Origin: Methyloversatilis universalis EHg5
GTDB taxonomy: Bacteria > Pseudomonadota > Gammaproteobacteria > Burkholderiales > Rhodocyclaceae
Reading direction: 5' to 3'
DNA: 64,000 nt
NCBI RefSeq assembly: GCF_000378945.1
Contig: NZ_KB900539.1
Span: forward strand, 202,168 to 266,167
The notes beneath the pieces are model-generated. The model was not told the origin of the DNA. It did no database searches and saw only the letters and a program-made list of their open reading frames with translations. Of the stretch, positions 48,414-57,532 are shown piece after piece. Numbering within the stretch: the stretch's first letter is position 1; each line of letters starts with the position of its first letter. The position numbers and the translations under genes were made by a program.

Positions 48414-51193
48414 GCAACCAACTCCTCATTCATTTCCTTCATCACCTCATCCAGTTGTTCGCCGAACAGCGACCACGCCTTCTGCAGCCCGCCGCGCGCC
48501 GCAAAGGCTGCGTAGTCGAAGTCGTCGCGTTCGATGCGGTAACTGCTGGCGATGTGGTCCTTGATCAGGCGCAGCCATTCGGTCTGTTCCGGTGTGAAGG
48601 CGGTGGCGCGCTGCGCGTTGTGGCGGAATATCCATTCCTGGAAGCGGCGGTCCACCTGTTCGGCGAAAGGTTTCAGTTCGTCGTCCAGCCCGAGGGCGAA
48701 GCGCACCAGTGCGATCAGGTCGGTGAGCTGGCGGCGGGTGTCGCCGCCGCTGACCCGGGTGCCCTGCACGCGGGCGTAGGCGGCCCACAATCTCTCGTTG
48801 GTGAGCAGCAGCGGCGGGCGTGACAGGGTTTCATGCAGGTCTTCGATCATGTCGAAGGTGAGCGCGCGACGCTGGTAGGGCTGCTGGTAGAAGAAGTTCA
48901 GCGCATCGATGTCTTCGCGGTGCGCGGCGATGTAGTCGGCGAAGCGGGCGATCACCGTCTGTGCCTCGCTTTCCGCCTTTGCGCTGTAGCCGGCGAAGGT
49001 GACGGTGTCGAGGTTGATGTGGTCGATCAGTTGTTCGCGTTCGCGGCGGGCGGATTCTATCTGCTCCCGCAGTTCGGGCCGGTCGAAGGGCGCGCAGGCG
49101 GCGGCCAGGCGCAGTGTGCGGGCGGCGGACAGTTCGACTTCGGTGAGCGTATCCTCGCTGCGCGCGATGTCTTTCGCGCGCGCAGTGGCAAGTGCGGTGT
49201 CGACGATGCCGTCGGGGTTCAGCGCCTTGATCAGTGCGCGGCCCAGTTCGCCGACCGGCACACCGCCGGATGCCTTTTCGATGCGCGCCTGCGCCTTGTC
49301 GTCGAGCTGCTTGGCGAGGCGCACCAGACGGTTGGCCAGCGACAGAACGGTGTCGTCGTCGCGCTGGCCGATGGCGATGCCCTGCAGCAGATCCTTCAGT
49401 GCCACGCCCGGTTTCTTTTCCAGCGGGCGGCTGTCGGTCTTCAGCGATTTTTCGACGCCGACCGCGTCGATCAGCACGAAGCGGGTCTTGGCGCTGTCGG
49501 CGCTGTTGCTCACCCTTCTCAGGTCGTCGAAGCCGAGGCTGCGCACGCCGCGGCCCTTCATCTGTTCGTAGTAGCCGCGAGAACGCACGTCGCGCATGAA
49601 CAGCAGCACTTCGAGCGGCTTCACGTCGGTGCCGGTGGCGATCATGTCGACGGTGACCGCGATGCGCGGGTTGTAGTCGTTGCGGAAGCTGGCGAGCAGG
49701 CTGTCCGGGTCTTCGTCGGTGCGGTAGGTGACTTTCTTGCAGAAGGCGTTGCCCTGCCCATACACCTCGCGCACGATCTGGATGATGTCGTCGGCGTGGC
49801 TGTCGGTCTTGGCGAAGATGAGCGTCTTGGGCGTTTCGCGCCGGGTCGGAAAGATCTGCGTTTCGACCGCCTGCTTCATGGTTTCGATCACGCGGCGGAT
49901 CTGGCTCGGGTTCACCACCGCACGGTCGAGGTCGCGGCCGGTGTAGGCCTCGTCCTCTTCGGTCTGCGCCCAGCGCTTCCGGCGCGTGAGCCGGTCGCGA
50001 TGGTCGATGAATTCGCGCGCCTTCAGCTCGCCGCCTTTCTTCGTGATTTCGGTTTCGATCTCGTACACGTCGTAGCCGACGTTCACGCCGTCGGCGACCG
50101 ACTGTTCATAGGTGTATTCGGCGACGATGTTTTCGTTGAAGAAGCCGAAGGTGCGCTTGTCCGGTGTGGCGGTGAGGCCGATCAGGAAGGCGTCGAAGTA
50201 GTCGAGCACCTGCTTCCACAGGTTGTAGATCGAGCGGTGGCACTCGTCGATGATGACGAAATCGAAGGTCTCGACCGGGATGGCCGGGTTGTAGCGCACC
50301 AGCCGAGGCTGCTTGCCCGGCTGCCGGTCGGGCTGCAATTCATGCAGCGAAATGTCATCAGCGCTGTCGTCGATGGCTTCGCCGGACAGCACCGAATACA
50401 TGCGCTGTATGGTCGAGATCACCACCTGTGCATGTGGGTCGATGCGAGGGCCGGCCAGGCGCTGGACGTTGTACAGCTCGGTGAAGGTGCGGCCGTCGTC
50501 TGGCGGCGTGTAGGCCATGAACTCCTGATGCGCCTGCTTGCCGAGGTTGCGCGTGTCGACCAGGAAGAGCACGCGTTTCGCGCCGCCGAACTTGAGCAGG
50601 CGATACACGGCGGTGATGGCGGTGAAGGTCTTGCCGGCGCCGGTTGCCATGTGCACCAGTGCGCGCGGCCTGTTCTGCGTCAGCGACTTTTCCAGCCCGG
50701 TGACGGCGGCGATCTGGCAGTCGCGCAGATTGTGCGTTGGCAGCGCGGGCATGTTCGCCGCCAGGCGGGTGCGCAGGGTATCGGGCTGGCGCAGCCATTC
50801 GGCGAGCTCGCCAGGCGTGAAGAAATGGAAGATTTCGCGCGAGCGCGGCGCCGGGTCGCGCAGGTCGGTGAAGCGGACGATCTGGCCAGTGCTTTCGAAC
50901 AGGAAAGGCAGCGGCGCCGCCTTGACGCGCCACTTCAGTGCGCTGGCAGCGTAGCGGGCGGTCTGTTCCTCGACGAAGGTCAGGATGGTCGCGTCGGCCT
51001 TGGCTTCGATGACGCCCACCGGTGCGCGGTCGACGAACAGCACGTAATCGGCCGGCCCGGTGTCGGTCGGGTATTCGCGGATGGCGACGCCATGGCCGGC
51101 GCTGAGATCAAGCTGGCTCAGGTCCTGAACGACCCAGCCCGCCTGTTCCAGCTTTTCGTCTATCCGCTGCCGCGCCTTGCCTTCCGGCGTCAT
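48410..51193 (-). CDS. hsdR: Type I restriction enzyme subunit HsdR
   Basis: A 927-aa motor and nuclease subunit. The N-terminal PD-(D/E)xK site reads PADYVLFVDRAPVGVIEAKAD. The helicase motor has Walker A HMATGAGKTFTAI, motif II IIDECHRSIYN, TATPDKR and VDMIATGTDVKPLEVLLFMRD. The C-terminus is of EcoEI_R_C type. All catalytic residues that I can see are intact, so the enzyme should restrict. It begins 63 bp after the ureC stop with only a hairpin between, so it may be expressed by read-through from the urease promoter. Confidence 0.95.
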   Translation of the reverse strand: MTPEGKARQRIDEKLEQAGWVVQDLSQLDLSAGHGVAIREYPTDTGPADYVLFVDRAPVGVIEAKADATILTFVEEQTARYAASALKWRVKAAPLPFLFESTGQIVRFTDLRDPAPRSREIFHFFTPGELAEWLRQPDTLRTRLAANMPALPTHNLRDCQIAAVTGLEKSLTQNRPRALVHMATGAGKTFTAITAVYRLLKFGGAKRVLFLVDTRNLGKQAHQEFMAYTPPDDGRTFTELYNVQRLAGPRIDPHAQVVISTIQRMYSVLSGEAIDDSADDISLHELQPDRQPGKQPRLVRYNPAIPVETFDFVIIDECHRSIYNLWKQVLDYFDAFLIGLTATPDKRTFGFFNENIVAEYTYEQSVADGVNVGYDVYEIETEITKKGGELKAREFIDHRDRLTRRKRWAQTEEDEAYTGRDLDRAVVNPSQIRRVIETMKQAVETQIFPTRRETPKTLIFAKTDSHADDIIQIVREVYGQGNAFCKKVTYRTDEDPDSLLASFRNDYNPRIAVTVDMIATGTDVKPLEVLLFMRDVRSRGYYEQMKGRGVRSLGFDDLRRVSNSADSAKTRFVLIDAVGVEKSLKTDSRPLEKKPGVALKDLLQGIAIGQRDDDTVLSLANRLVRLAKQLDDKAQARIEKASGGVPVGELGRALIKALNPDGIVDTALATARAKDIARSEDTLTEVELSAARTLRLAAACAPFDRPELREQIESARREREQLIDHINLDTVTFAGYSAKAESEAQTVIARFADYIAAHREDIDALNFFYQQPYQRRALTFDMIEDLHETLSRPPLLLTNERLWAAYARVQGTRVSGGDTRRQLTDLIALVRFALGLDDELKPFAEQVDRRFQEWIFRHNAQRATAFTPEQTEWLRLIKDHIASSYRIERDDFDYAAFAARGGLQKAWSLFGEQLDEVMKEMNEELVA

Positions 51194-51202
51194 GAACCCC
51201 CC

Positions 51203-51236
51203 GCGCTATCCCGAATCCCGGCCGGGATGTTAGCGC
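51203..51236. other. Hairpin in the ureC-hsdR junction
   Basis: Outer arms GCGCTA/TAGCGC enclose a perfect palindrome ATCCCGGCCGGGAT. It occupies most of the 63 bp between ureC and hsdR. No T-tract; it could be a weak terminator or attenuator, or a scar of the junction. Confidence 0.55.
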
Positions 51237-51256
51237 GAAGGGCTTGCCGGCGGCAT

Positions 51257-52981
51257 TCAGAACAGGAAATAGCGCTGCGCCATCGGCAGCACCGCAGCCG
51301 GTTCGCAGACCAGGGCTTCGCCGTCGGCGCGCACTTCGTAGGTTTCCGGGTCGACGTCGATCTGCGGCTGCCAGCCATTCAGCACCATGTCGGACTTGCG
51401 GATGGCGCGCGTGTTGCGCACCGGCTCCAGCCGCTTGGCGAGGCCGAGGTCGGCGATCTTCGGATTGTTCAGTGCGGCCTGCGACACGAAGGTGAGCGAA
51501 GTTTTCAGGCCACCGCCGTAGCTGCCGAACATCGGCCGGTAATGCACCGGCTGCGGTGTCGGGATGGACGCGTTCGGGTCGCCCATCGCGGCGGCGGCGA
51601 TCATGCCGCCCTTCAGGATCAGACTGGGCTTGACGCCGAAGAAGGCGGGGCGCCACAGCACCAGATCGGCCAGCTTGCCCGGCTCGACCGAGCCGACGAT
51701 GTGGCCGATGCCGTGCGTGATCGCCGGGTTGATCGTGTACTTCGCGATGTAGCGGCGCACGCGGAAATTGTCGGCGGCCGGCGAGCGGCCGTCCGGGTCG
51801 CTCAGCGTGCCGCGCTGCACCTTCATCTTGTGCGCCGCCTGCCAGGTACGGATGATCACTTCGCCGACCCGGCCCATGGCCTGCGAGTCGGACGACATCA
51901 TCGAGAAGGCGCCGAGGTCGTGCAGGATGTCCTCTGCGGCGATCGTTTCGCGGCGGATACGGCTTTCTGCGAAGGCGACGTCCTCGGCGATGGCGGCGTC
52001 GAGGTGGTGGCACACCATGAGCATGTCGAGGTGCTCGTCGATGGTGTTCACCGTGTAGGGCATGGTCGGGTTGGTCGATGACGGCAGCACGTTGGGCAGG
52101 CCGGCCGCGCGCAGGATGTCCGGTGCGTGACCGCCGCCCGCGCCTTCGGTGTGGAAGGTGTGGATGGTGCGGCCCTTGAAGGCGTCCATCGTGGTTTCGA
52201 CGAAGCCCGATTCGTTCAGCGTGTCGGTATGGATGGCGACCTGTATGTCCATGTCCTCGGCCACCGACAGGCAGGTGTCGATGGCGGCCGGCGTGGTGCC
52301 CCAGTCCTCGTGCAGCTTGAGGCCGATCACGCCGGCTTCGATCTGTTCGCGCAGCGGCGCCGGCTGTGAGGCATTGCCCTTGCCGAGGAAACCGAGGTTC
52401 ATCGGAAAGGCGTCGGCCGCGGCCAGCATCGAGTGGATGTGCCACGGCCCGGGCGTGCAGGTGGTGGCGAAGGTGCCGGTGGCCGGGCCGGTGCCGCCGC
52501 CCAGCATGGTGGTGACGCCGGACATCAGCGCCTCTTCGATCTGCTGCGGGCAGATGAAGTGGATGTGGCTGTCGATGCCGCCGGCGGTGACGATCATGCC
52601 TTCACCGGCGATGATTTCTGTGCCCGGGCCGATCACGATGGCATCGGGGCCACTGAGCCCGGGCTGGATGTCCGGATTGCCGGCCTTGCCGATGGCGGCG
52701 ATGAAGCCGTTCTTCAGGCCGATGTCGGCCTTCACGATGCCCCAGTGGTCGACGATGAGCGCATTGGTGATGACGGTGTCCATCACCTCCGCAGCGCAGC
52801 GCTGGCTCTGACCCATGCCGTCACGGATCACCTTGCCGCCGCCGAACTTCACCTCTTCGCCGTAGATCGTGCAGTCGCGCTCGACCTCGATCCACAGCTC
52901 GGTGTCGGCCAGACGCACGCGATCGCCGGTGGTCGGGCCGAACATTTCCGCATAGGCCTGCCGGCTGATGCGCGTGCTCAT
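51257..52981 (-). CDS. ureC: Urease catalytic subunit alpha UreC
   Basis: A 574-aa nickel amidohydrolase splitting urea into ammonia and carbamate. The metal site is complete: HIHFICPQQ histidines, the carbamylated lysine in [12 protein letters not shown], and the histidines in [10 protein letters not shown] and [12 protein letters not shown]. The flap is MVCHHLD, with the conserved cysteine one residue before the His pair. Ends [10 protein letters not shown] as usual. ORF71 is 7 bp upstream. Downstream, where ureE should follow, the hsd locus is inserted. Confidence 0.98.
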   Translation of the reverse strand: MSTRISRQAYAEMFGPTTGDRVRLADTELWIEVERDCTIYGEEVKFGGGKVIRDGMGQSQRCAAEVMDTVITNALIVDHWGIVKADIGLKNGFIAAIGKAGNPDIQPGLSGPDAIVIGPGTEIIAGEGMIVTAGGIDSHIHFICPQQIEEALMSGVTTMLGGGTGPATGTFATTCTPGPWHIHSMLAAADAFPMNLGFLGKGNASQPAPLREQIEAGVIGLKLHEDWGTTPAAIDTCLSVAEDMDIQVAIHTDTLNESGFVETTMDAFKGRTIHTFHTEGAGGGHAPDILRAAGLPNVLPSSTNPTMPYTVNTIDEHLDMLMVCHHLDAAIAEDVAFAESRIRRETIAAEDILHDLGAFSMMSSDSQAMGRVGEVIIRTWQAAHKMKVQRGTLSDPDGRSPAADNFRVRRYIAKYTINPAITHGIGHIVGSVEPGKLADLVLWRPAFFGVKPSLILKGGMIAAAAMGDPNASIPTPQPVHYRPMFGSYGGGLKTSLTFVSQAALNNPKIADLGLAKRLEPVRNTRAIRKSDMVLNGWQPQIDVDPETYEVRADGEALVCEPAAVLPMAQRYFLF

Positions 52982-52988
52982 GCGTTGA

Positions 52989-53204
52989 TCAGTCCTTGAA
53001 CATGCGACGTGCGGCCTTCGCGCGGCGGCGCATCATGAGCCCGCCAAGGCCGCCGACGACCGCTGCCGCAATCAGCAGCGCCACGTGGTCGGGCTCGCTC
53101 ATCAGGTGCAGCAGCGCGTCGCCGGCACTGCCGTGGTGTTCGCCCGGGTGGGCCCATGCGTAGCCGCTCCACGCCAGCGTCAGGGTCATCAGTGCCTGCA
53201 TCAT
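52989..53204 (-). CDS. Small secreted histidine-containing protein in the urease operon (unknown)
   Basis: A 71-aa protein that I cannot assign. An N-terminal signal-like segment ([15 protein letters not shown]) is followed by HPGEHHG, with three histidines in seven residues, then a membrane helix ([19 protein letters not shown]) and a basic tail [13 protein letters not shown]. The motif just after the signal peptide and the helix recall a shortened HupE/UreJ nickel permease, but only one helix is present. Lying between ureB and ureC, 7 bp before ureC, it may help nickel entry; that is inference. Confidence 0.7.
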   Translation of the reverse strand: MMQALMTLTLAWSGYAWAHPGEHHGSAGDALLHLMSEPDHVALLIAAAVVGGLGGLMMRRRAKAARRMFKD

Positions 53205-53271
53205 TGCGGTGCTCCTTCAAGGAAGATTGAATCGGTTCGGAATGTGTTCTGGGGGCGAGCCGGGCCAGCGC

Positions 53272-53598
53272 TCAGCCGGCGCCCGGCGCCTTGTCCAGCG
53301 GGCCCTGCACGCGGCCCTTGAAGCCATACACCCGGCGCTCACCGGCCAGCGCCACCAGCGTGACGGTGCGCATCTGGCCGGGTTCGAAGCGCACTGCGGT
53401 GCCCGCCGCGATGTCCAGCCGGTAGCCGCGCGCGGCGACGCGGTCGAACAGCAGCGCGTCATTGGTTTCGGCGAAGTGATAGTGCGAACCGACCTGCACC
53501 GGCCGGTCGCCGCTGTTGCGCACGTCCAGCGTGAGCGTGGGGCGGCCGGCATTCAGTTCGATGTCGCCGGCGGCGACCTGCATCTGTCCCGGGATCAT
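53272..53598 (-). CDS. ureB: Urease subunit beta UreB
   Basis: A 108-aa structural subunit. [20 protein letters not shown] at the N-terminus, [17 protein letters not shown] and [36 protein letters not shown] are family hallmarks. Normal length for an unfused bacterial beta subunit. Preceded by ORF92 (15 bp) and followed by ORF71 (67 bp). Confidence 0.97.
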   Translation of the reverse strand: MIPGQMQVAAGDIELNAGRPTLTLDVRNSGDRPVQVGSHYHFAETNDALLFDRVAARGYRLDIAAGTAVRFEPGQMRTVTLVALAGERRVYGFKGRVQGPLDKAPGAG

Positions 53599-53613
53599 GT
53601 CCAGTCCTTCATG

Positions 53614-53892
53614 TCAGCCGGAACGCGCACCAAAACGGTAATCGCGCCCGGGCCTGGTGCTGTCGTCGGTTGCGGTGATGTCACCGCGCCGGTCGAGCAT
53701 TTCGCGCACCAGCAGCAGGCTCACCAGCAGTTCCTCGTCGTCGGCGCGTTCTTCGATGTCGGCCAGCGTGCGGGTGCGGTAATCGAGATCGGTGCGCAGC
53801 GCATCGAGGTTCACCGATTCGCCCAGGCTGCGCCGCACGCCCAGCTTGAAGCGCGCGAGGCGGCGCGCCAGTTCCATGTCGTCGTCGCTCAT
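53614..53892 (-). CDS. Hypothetical protein between ureA and ureB
   Basis: A 92-aa charged cytoplasmic protein with no family that I recognise. It begins MSDDDMELARRLARFKLGVRR and has a helical centre (RTRTLADIEERADDEELLVSLLLVREMLDRRG). No cysteines or histidines, so direct nickel binding is unlikely. The gaps are 7 bp to ureA and 15 bp to ureB, so it is clearly within the operon. A structural or assembly helper is possible but not shown. Confidence 0.72.
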   Translation of the reverse strand: MSDDDMELARRLARFKLGVRRSLGESVNLDALRTDLDYRTRTLADIEERADDEELLVSLLLVREMLDRRGDITATDDSTRPGRDYRFGARSG

Positions 53893-53899
53893 GCCGCCC

Positions 53900-54202
53900 T
53901 CACGGTATCGGGTGATGGACGGTGACCAGCTTAGTACCGTCCGGGAAGGTGGCTTCGATCTGGATGTCCGGAATCATGTCCGGCACGCCTTCCATGACGT
54001 CGTCACGACTGAGCAGCGTCGTGCCGTGGCTCATCAGTTCGGCCACGCTGCGGCCGTCGCGCGCGCCTTCCATGATGGCGGCGGTGATGTAGGCCACCGC
54101 CTCCGGGTAGTTCAGCTTCAGCCCGCGTGCGCGCCGGCGTTCGGCCAGCAGCGCGGCGGTGAAGATGAGCAGCTTGTCCTTTTCGCGCGGAGTCAGTTCC
54201 AT
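53900..54202 (-). CDS. ureA: Urease subunit gamma UreA
   Basis: A 100-aa structural subunit. Starts [23 protein letters not shown], contains [21 protein letters not shown] and [21 protein letters not shown], and ends VTVHHPIP, exactly as expected. I use the ATG at 54202; the frame is open upstream into ureD but the family begins here. 16 bp after ureD. Confidence 0.97.
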   Translation of the reverse strand: MELTPREKDKLLIFTAALLAERRRARGLKLNYPEAVAYITAAIMEGARDGRSVAELMSHGTTLLSRDDVMEGVPDMIPDIQIEATFPDGTKLVTVHHPIP

Positions 54203-54218
54203 CGTGCGGTCGGTCGTT

Positions 54219-55076
54219 TCAGGTGTTCCAGATGCGCGGTGTCTGCGCCGGTCGTCCGGCCAGGGCCGGGCGGATGAGCGACCACAAATGCACGAACCAT
54301 GCCCGCGCCGCCTGGGTGCAGTCGCCGCGCCAGCGCGCGACCAGCAGATGAGGCAGGCGGGTGACGCCGCCGTGACCACCGGGGTCCGGCAGCGCCCGGC
54401 AGGCGGCGAGCAGCGCGTCGTCGGCGTCCAGGCCGGCGGCGATCAGCGTGCCGAACACCGGTGCGCCGGCCAGTCCGGCGGATGACGCCTGCAGCGGCGC
54501 GTCGCCGGCGATGCGCGCCTGTTCCAGCCAGACGGTGCGGCCGCCCAGCCGGATGCGGGTGTCCAGCGCCAGCCGGCCGCTTCGGTAGCGCTCGCCGCTG
54601 GCAGTGCGGCCCAGACACCACAGATCCATGCCGATGAAACGGCCGCCTGCCGCCAGATCGACGCAGGTCGAGGCGCGCGCGCGCGCGCCGTCGAACACGA
54701 TGGCTTCCTGCGGCAGCCACTCCAGCAGCCCGTCAGCGGCCACTCGCAGCCGCTGTTCCGCCTGCGCCAGCGGGCCGGCGCTGCGGTACCACTTGGTCGC
54801 GCCGGGCGTGGTGAGCAGCGCGTGGGCACCGGGGCCGACCTCGACATCCACCTGCAGCCGGTCACCGCCGGCGATGCCGGAGGGCGGGTGCAGCAGCAGC
54901 GTGTGGCACACCGACGGGCCTTCGGGGTAGAGCGCCTTCTGCACCCGCAAGGGGCCGCAATGTGCGCGATGCGCCAGCACGGTGCGGTGGTCGAGCGCGC
55001 GGTAGGCCAGACTGAGGGAGGCTGGCCAGCCGGCATCGGTGCCGGCGGTGTCGCTGGAAACAGGGGCGGGCGTCAT
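54219..55076 (-). CDS. ureD: Urease accessory protein UreD
   Basis: A 285-aa scaffold for nickel insertion, forming the UreDFG complex on apo-urease. Family features are [60 protein letters not shown] and MDLWCLGR. First gene of the operon; I start at the ATG at 55076, while the open frame runs far upstream without similarity. A sigma-54-like site lies about 55 bp upstream. Confidence 0.94.
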   Translation of the reverse strand: MTPAPVSSDTAGTDAGWPASLSLAYRALDHRTVLAHRAHCGPLRVQKALYPEGPSVCHTLLLHPPSGIAGGDRLQVDVEVGPGAHALLTTPGATKWYRSAGPLAQAEQRLRVAADGLLEWLPQEAIVFDGARARASTCVDLAAGGRFIGMDLWCLGRTASGERYRSGRLALDTRIRLGGRTVWLEQARIAGDAPLQASSAGLAGAPVFGTLIAAGLDADDALLAACRALPDPGGHGGVTRLPHLLVARWRGDCTQAARAWFVHLWSLIRPALAGRPAQTPRIWNT

Positions 55077-55128
55077 GGCGCGGAAGTCGTGGAGGCGGGC
55101 GGAACCGTGGGCCCTTTCCGACGGACAA

Positions 55129-55144
55129 AGCACGTCGTGTGCCG
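55129..55144 (-). promoter_or_regulatory. Candidate sigma-54 promoter of the urease operon
   Basis: On the minus strand the sequence CGGCACACGACGTGCT has the invariant GG-N10-GC spacing. It matches TGGCAC-N5-TTGCT except at two positions. A start near 55117 would give a leader of about 40 nt before ureD. Nitrogen-controlled (NtrC) urease expression from sigma-54 is known in other bacteria; here it is a prediction. The site also contains a GCAC...GTGC symmetry. Confidence 0.4.
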
Positions 55145-55168
55145 CACGCATCCGCGAGGTGATTCCGC

Positions 55169-56014
55169 ATGAAGCGCGTTGTCCCGTCCAGCTCATTCCT
55201 GCTGCTGTCCAGCATCCTGATGGCGACCCCAGCCGCCGCGGTCGATACCGTGCCACCGCCCGGCCTGCTTGACCGGGTACCGGCGGCGGCGCGCACCGTG
55301 TTCCAGGTCTATGCGAAGTCCGCACGCGGTACCGCGACCGGTTCGGCGGTGGTGGTCGGGCCGGGGCTGCTGGCCACCAGCTGCCATGTGCTGAACGACG
55401 CCAGCCGCGCGGTGGTGGTGCAGACCGGCGAGGCGCTGCCGGTGACGCTGGTGGCGGCAGACTGGCGGCGCGATCTGTGCGTGCTGCAGTCGGACCAGAT
55501 CGATACCCGCGCCGCACCGCTGCTGCCGGCCAGCCAGCTGCGCAAGGACGATCTGGTGTTCAGCCTGGGCTTTACCGCCGGCCGCTTCGCCTATGACCTC
55601 GGCCGCGTGAAGCAGCTGTATGCGATGGACGGCAGCCGGGTGCTGCGCGGCAACGCCGCCTTCGCCGCTGGCGCCTCCGGCGGCGGGCTGTTCGACTCGG
55701 AAGGGCGGCTGGTGGGCATCCTCACCTTCTACAAGCTGAGTCCGGACCAGACCATGTTCTTCGCGGTGCCGGCGGACTGGGTGCCCGAGGTGCTGGCCGC
55801 CGGCATACAGCCGCGCACTGCCGACAGCCACCCGTTCTGGGCTGACCGCAGCGACATCCGGCTGCCCTTCCTGCAGGCGGTGCAGTACGAATACGAAGGC
55901 CGCTGGGACGCGCTGGCGCAGTACGCCCAGGGCTGGCTGGAGCGCGAACCGTCGGCAGCGGAAGCGCGCGACACGCTGGAACAGGCGCTGGCACGGGGCG
56001 CATCGGCGCCCTGA
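55169..56014 (+). CDS. Secreted trypsin-like serine protease
   Basis: A 281-aa exported protein with a signal peptide (FLLLSSILMATPAAA). The chymotrypsin-fold triad is visible: His in LLATSCHVLND, Asp in ADWRRDLCVLQ and Ser in FAAGASGGGLFDSEGRLVG. There is no PDZ domain; instead a C-terminal helical tail of about 50 residues (LQAVQYEYEGRWDALAQYAQGW). It is divergent from ureD with 92 bp between them. Substrate unknown; no functional tie to urease is evident. Confidence 0.87.
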   Translation: MKRVVPSSSFLLLSSILMATPAAAVDTVPPPGLLDRVPAAARTVFQVYAKSARGTATGSAVVVGPGLLATSCHVLNDASRAVVVQTGEALPVTLVAADWRRDLCVLQSDQIDTRAAPLLPASQLRKDDLVFSLGFTAGRFAYDLGRVKQLYAMDGSRVLRGNAAFAAGASGGGLFDSEGRLVGILTFYKLSPDQTMFFAVPADWVPEVLAAGIQPRTADSHPFWADRSDIRLPFLQAVQYEYEGRWDALAQYAQGWLEREPSAAEARDTLEQALARGASAP

Positions 56015-56039
56015 CAGGCGAGCGCCTCAGGGCCGGCCG

Positions 56040-57461
56040 TCAGCGCGGCAGGTGCACCCGGTAGAGGCCGCCTTCCAGCCTCAGGGCCGGCCCGGTCTGT
56101 CCCAGCGGCTGCCAGGTCAGCGCGCGGGTCTGCGGGTCGTAGCCGATGCGGCGCGTGCCGCCGTCGGGCGAGGCGGCCAGTGGCGAGGCCTGCAGCTGCG
56201 CCGTCACCCGGGCGTCGTCCGCGCTGTCGCCCGTCAGCAGCAGCGCTCGCTGCAAGGCCACCAGGCGGACCACCGCCCGGGTGTCGTACAGCCGCAGCTG
56301 GTAGTCGCCGAAATCGATGCCGCTCACCGCCAGCAGCATGCGGCCGACCGGGTTGTACAGCAGGCGCGACAGCGCGTAAGGGTCGGCCGGGCCGGCGAGA
56401 AAGGTGGTCTGGGCTGCCTGCAGCGCGGCCAGCCGCCGTTCTGGCGGCGCGGCCAGTGCGGTGGTCTGCGCGTCGACATGGGCTGCCCAGTCGTTCAGCG
56501 TGGCGTCCGGTTTGTAGAAAGCGGGCAGCAGCACGGTTTCCAGCGGCGAGCGCGTTGCGTTGTGACCGGCCACCTCACCGCTGCGCAGTCGATGCAGCGT
56601 GGCGGCGGTCCAGGCGGCCTCGCGGCGCTGCGGGCCGCGCAGATCGGTATCCACATCCACTTCGGTCAGCAGTGCGTCGATCTCCGCGTCGTCCTTCAGG
56701 CTGTCCGGCCAGCGCTGCTGCCATTCGCCCAGTACCAGCAGATGACTGCGCAGCAGACTGCCGGCCACCATGGACTGGATCAGCGTGGCGTCCGGCGCTG
56801 CCAGCAGTCTCTGCAGGAAGCGGGTCTGCAGCGTCAGCCTTGCCAGGGCGCGCGCGTCGTCACCGTTTTCCAGCGCCAGCGTGGCGTCGGCCAGCCGCAG
56901 GCGCAACAGCCCGGCGAGCGGGCCGAAGGCGGTGACCGGGGCGTCCGGGTGATTGATCTGCTGGGTTTCGAAGCGCGGCTGGGCCATCACCGCATCGAGC
57001 CGTGCCAGCAGTTCGCCGTGCGTGGCGACCAGTGTGCTCACCCGGTCGGCGTCGCCCAGCCAGCGTTCGATGCAGGGCTGGCGCAGTGGGTCGCACAGCG
57101 CGCCGGTGTCGGGCAGCGGCAGCGCGTCGGCAGGCAGATCGGTGCGGTCGTTCGGAGCGGCATCGGTGGCCGCGAAGCGAGCGCGCTGGGCGGCCAGGCG
57201 GCTGCGGCCGAAGGCGGCGTAGTCGCTGCCGGCCGGGGCGCGCAGGCCTTCCAGCAGCACCGCGCCGTTGCCCTGTTCGGGCGGTGCCGGCGGCTCGGTC
57301 AGCAGCGCGCGGGCGGCCGGTGACAGCGGTGCGTCCGGCAGCAGCCAGGCGACCGCCACCAGCAGCAGGAGGAGGGCGATCAGTCCGCCGGCGAGCAGGC
57401 CGGCGACGCGCAGCAGGCGTCGCGCCAGCGGGCGATGGGAGGTAGAAGTCGGGCGGGACAT
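56040..57461 (-). CDS. Hypothetical membrane-anchored protein
   Basis: A 473-aa protein that I do not recognise. One N-terminal membrane helix (VAGLLAGGLIALLLLLVAVAWLL) is followed by a large, presumably periplasmic, mostly helical domain rich in Ala, Leu, Arg and Asp. Landmarks are NGAVLLEGLRAPAGSDYAAFGR near the start, MVAGSLLRSHLLVLGEWQQRW in the middle and YNPVGRMLLAVSGIDFGDYQLRLYDTRAVVRLVALQ later. No enzyme motif found. Convergent with the protease gene (25 bp between stops). Confidence 0.72.
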   Translation of the reverse strand: MSRPTSTSHRPLARRLLRVAGLLAGGLIALLLLLVAVAWLLPDAPLSPAARALLTEPPAPPEQGNGAVLLEGLRAPAGSDYAAFGRSRLAAQRARFAATDAAPNDRTDLPADALPLPDTGALCDPLRQPCIERWLGDADRVSTLVATHGELLARLDAVMAQPRFETQQINHPDAPVTAFGPLAGLLRLRLADATLALENGDDARALARLTLQTRFLQRLLAAPDATLIQSMVAGSLLRSHLLVLGEWQQRWPDSLKDDAEIDALLTEVDVDTDLRGPQRREAAWTAATLHRLRSGEVAGHNATRSPLETVLLPAFYKPDATLNDWAAHVDAQTTALAAPPERRLAALQAAQTTFLAGPADPYALSRLLYNPVGRMLLAVSGIDFGDYQLRLYDTRAVVRLVALQRALLLTGDSADDARVTAQLQASPLAASPDGGTRRIGYDPQTRALTWQPLGQTGPALRLEGGLYRVHLPR

Positions 57462-57532
57462 GACGGCAGGCTCAGGGATGACCCGCGCATTGTAGGCGAG
57501 CGGGCGGGCCGGTCGCCCGGCTGGCGATGCCG

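Noticed and set aside
43223-51256. Integrative element or transposon carrying the hsd genes
   Set aside because: No integrase, transposase, terminal inverted repeats or target duplication could be found at either junction, so I describe only an insertion of unknown mechanism.
48833-52081. 1082-aa open frame on the plus strand across hsdR and ureC
   Set aside because: It lies antisense to two certain genes, has shadow-like composition (Arg/Val/Gly/Asp/His rich) and no domains. Long antisense frames are expected at this GC content.
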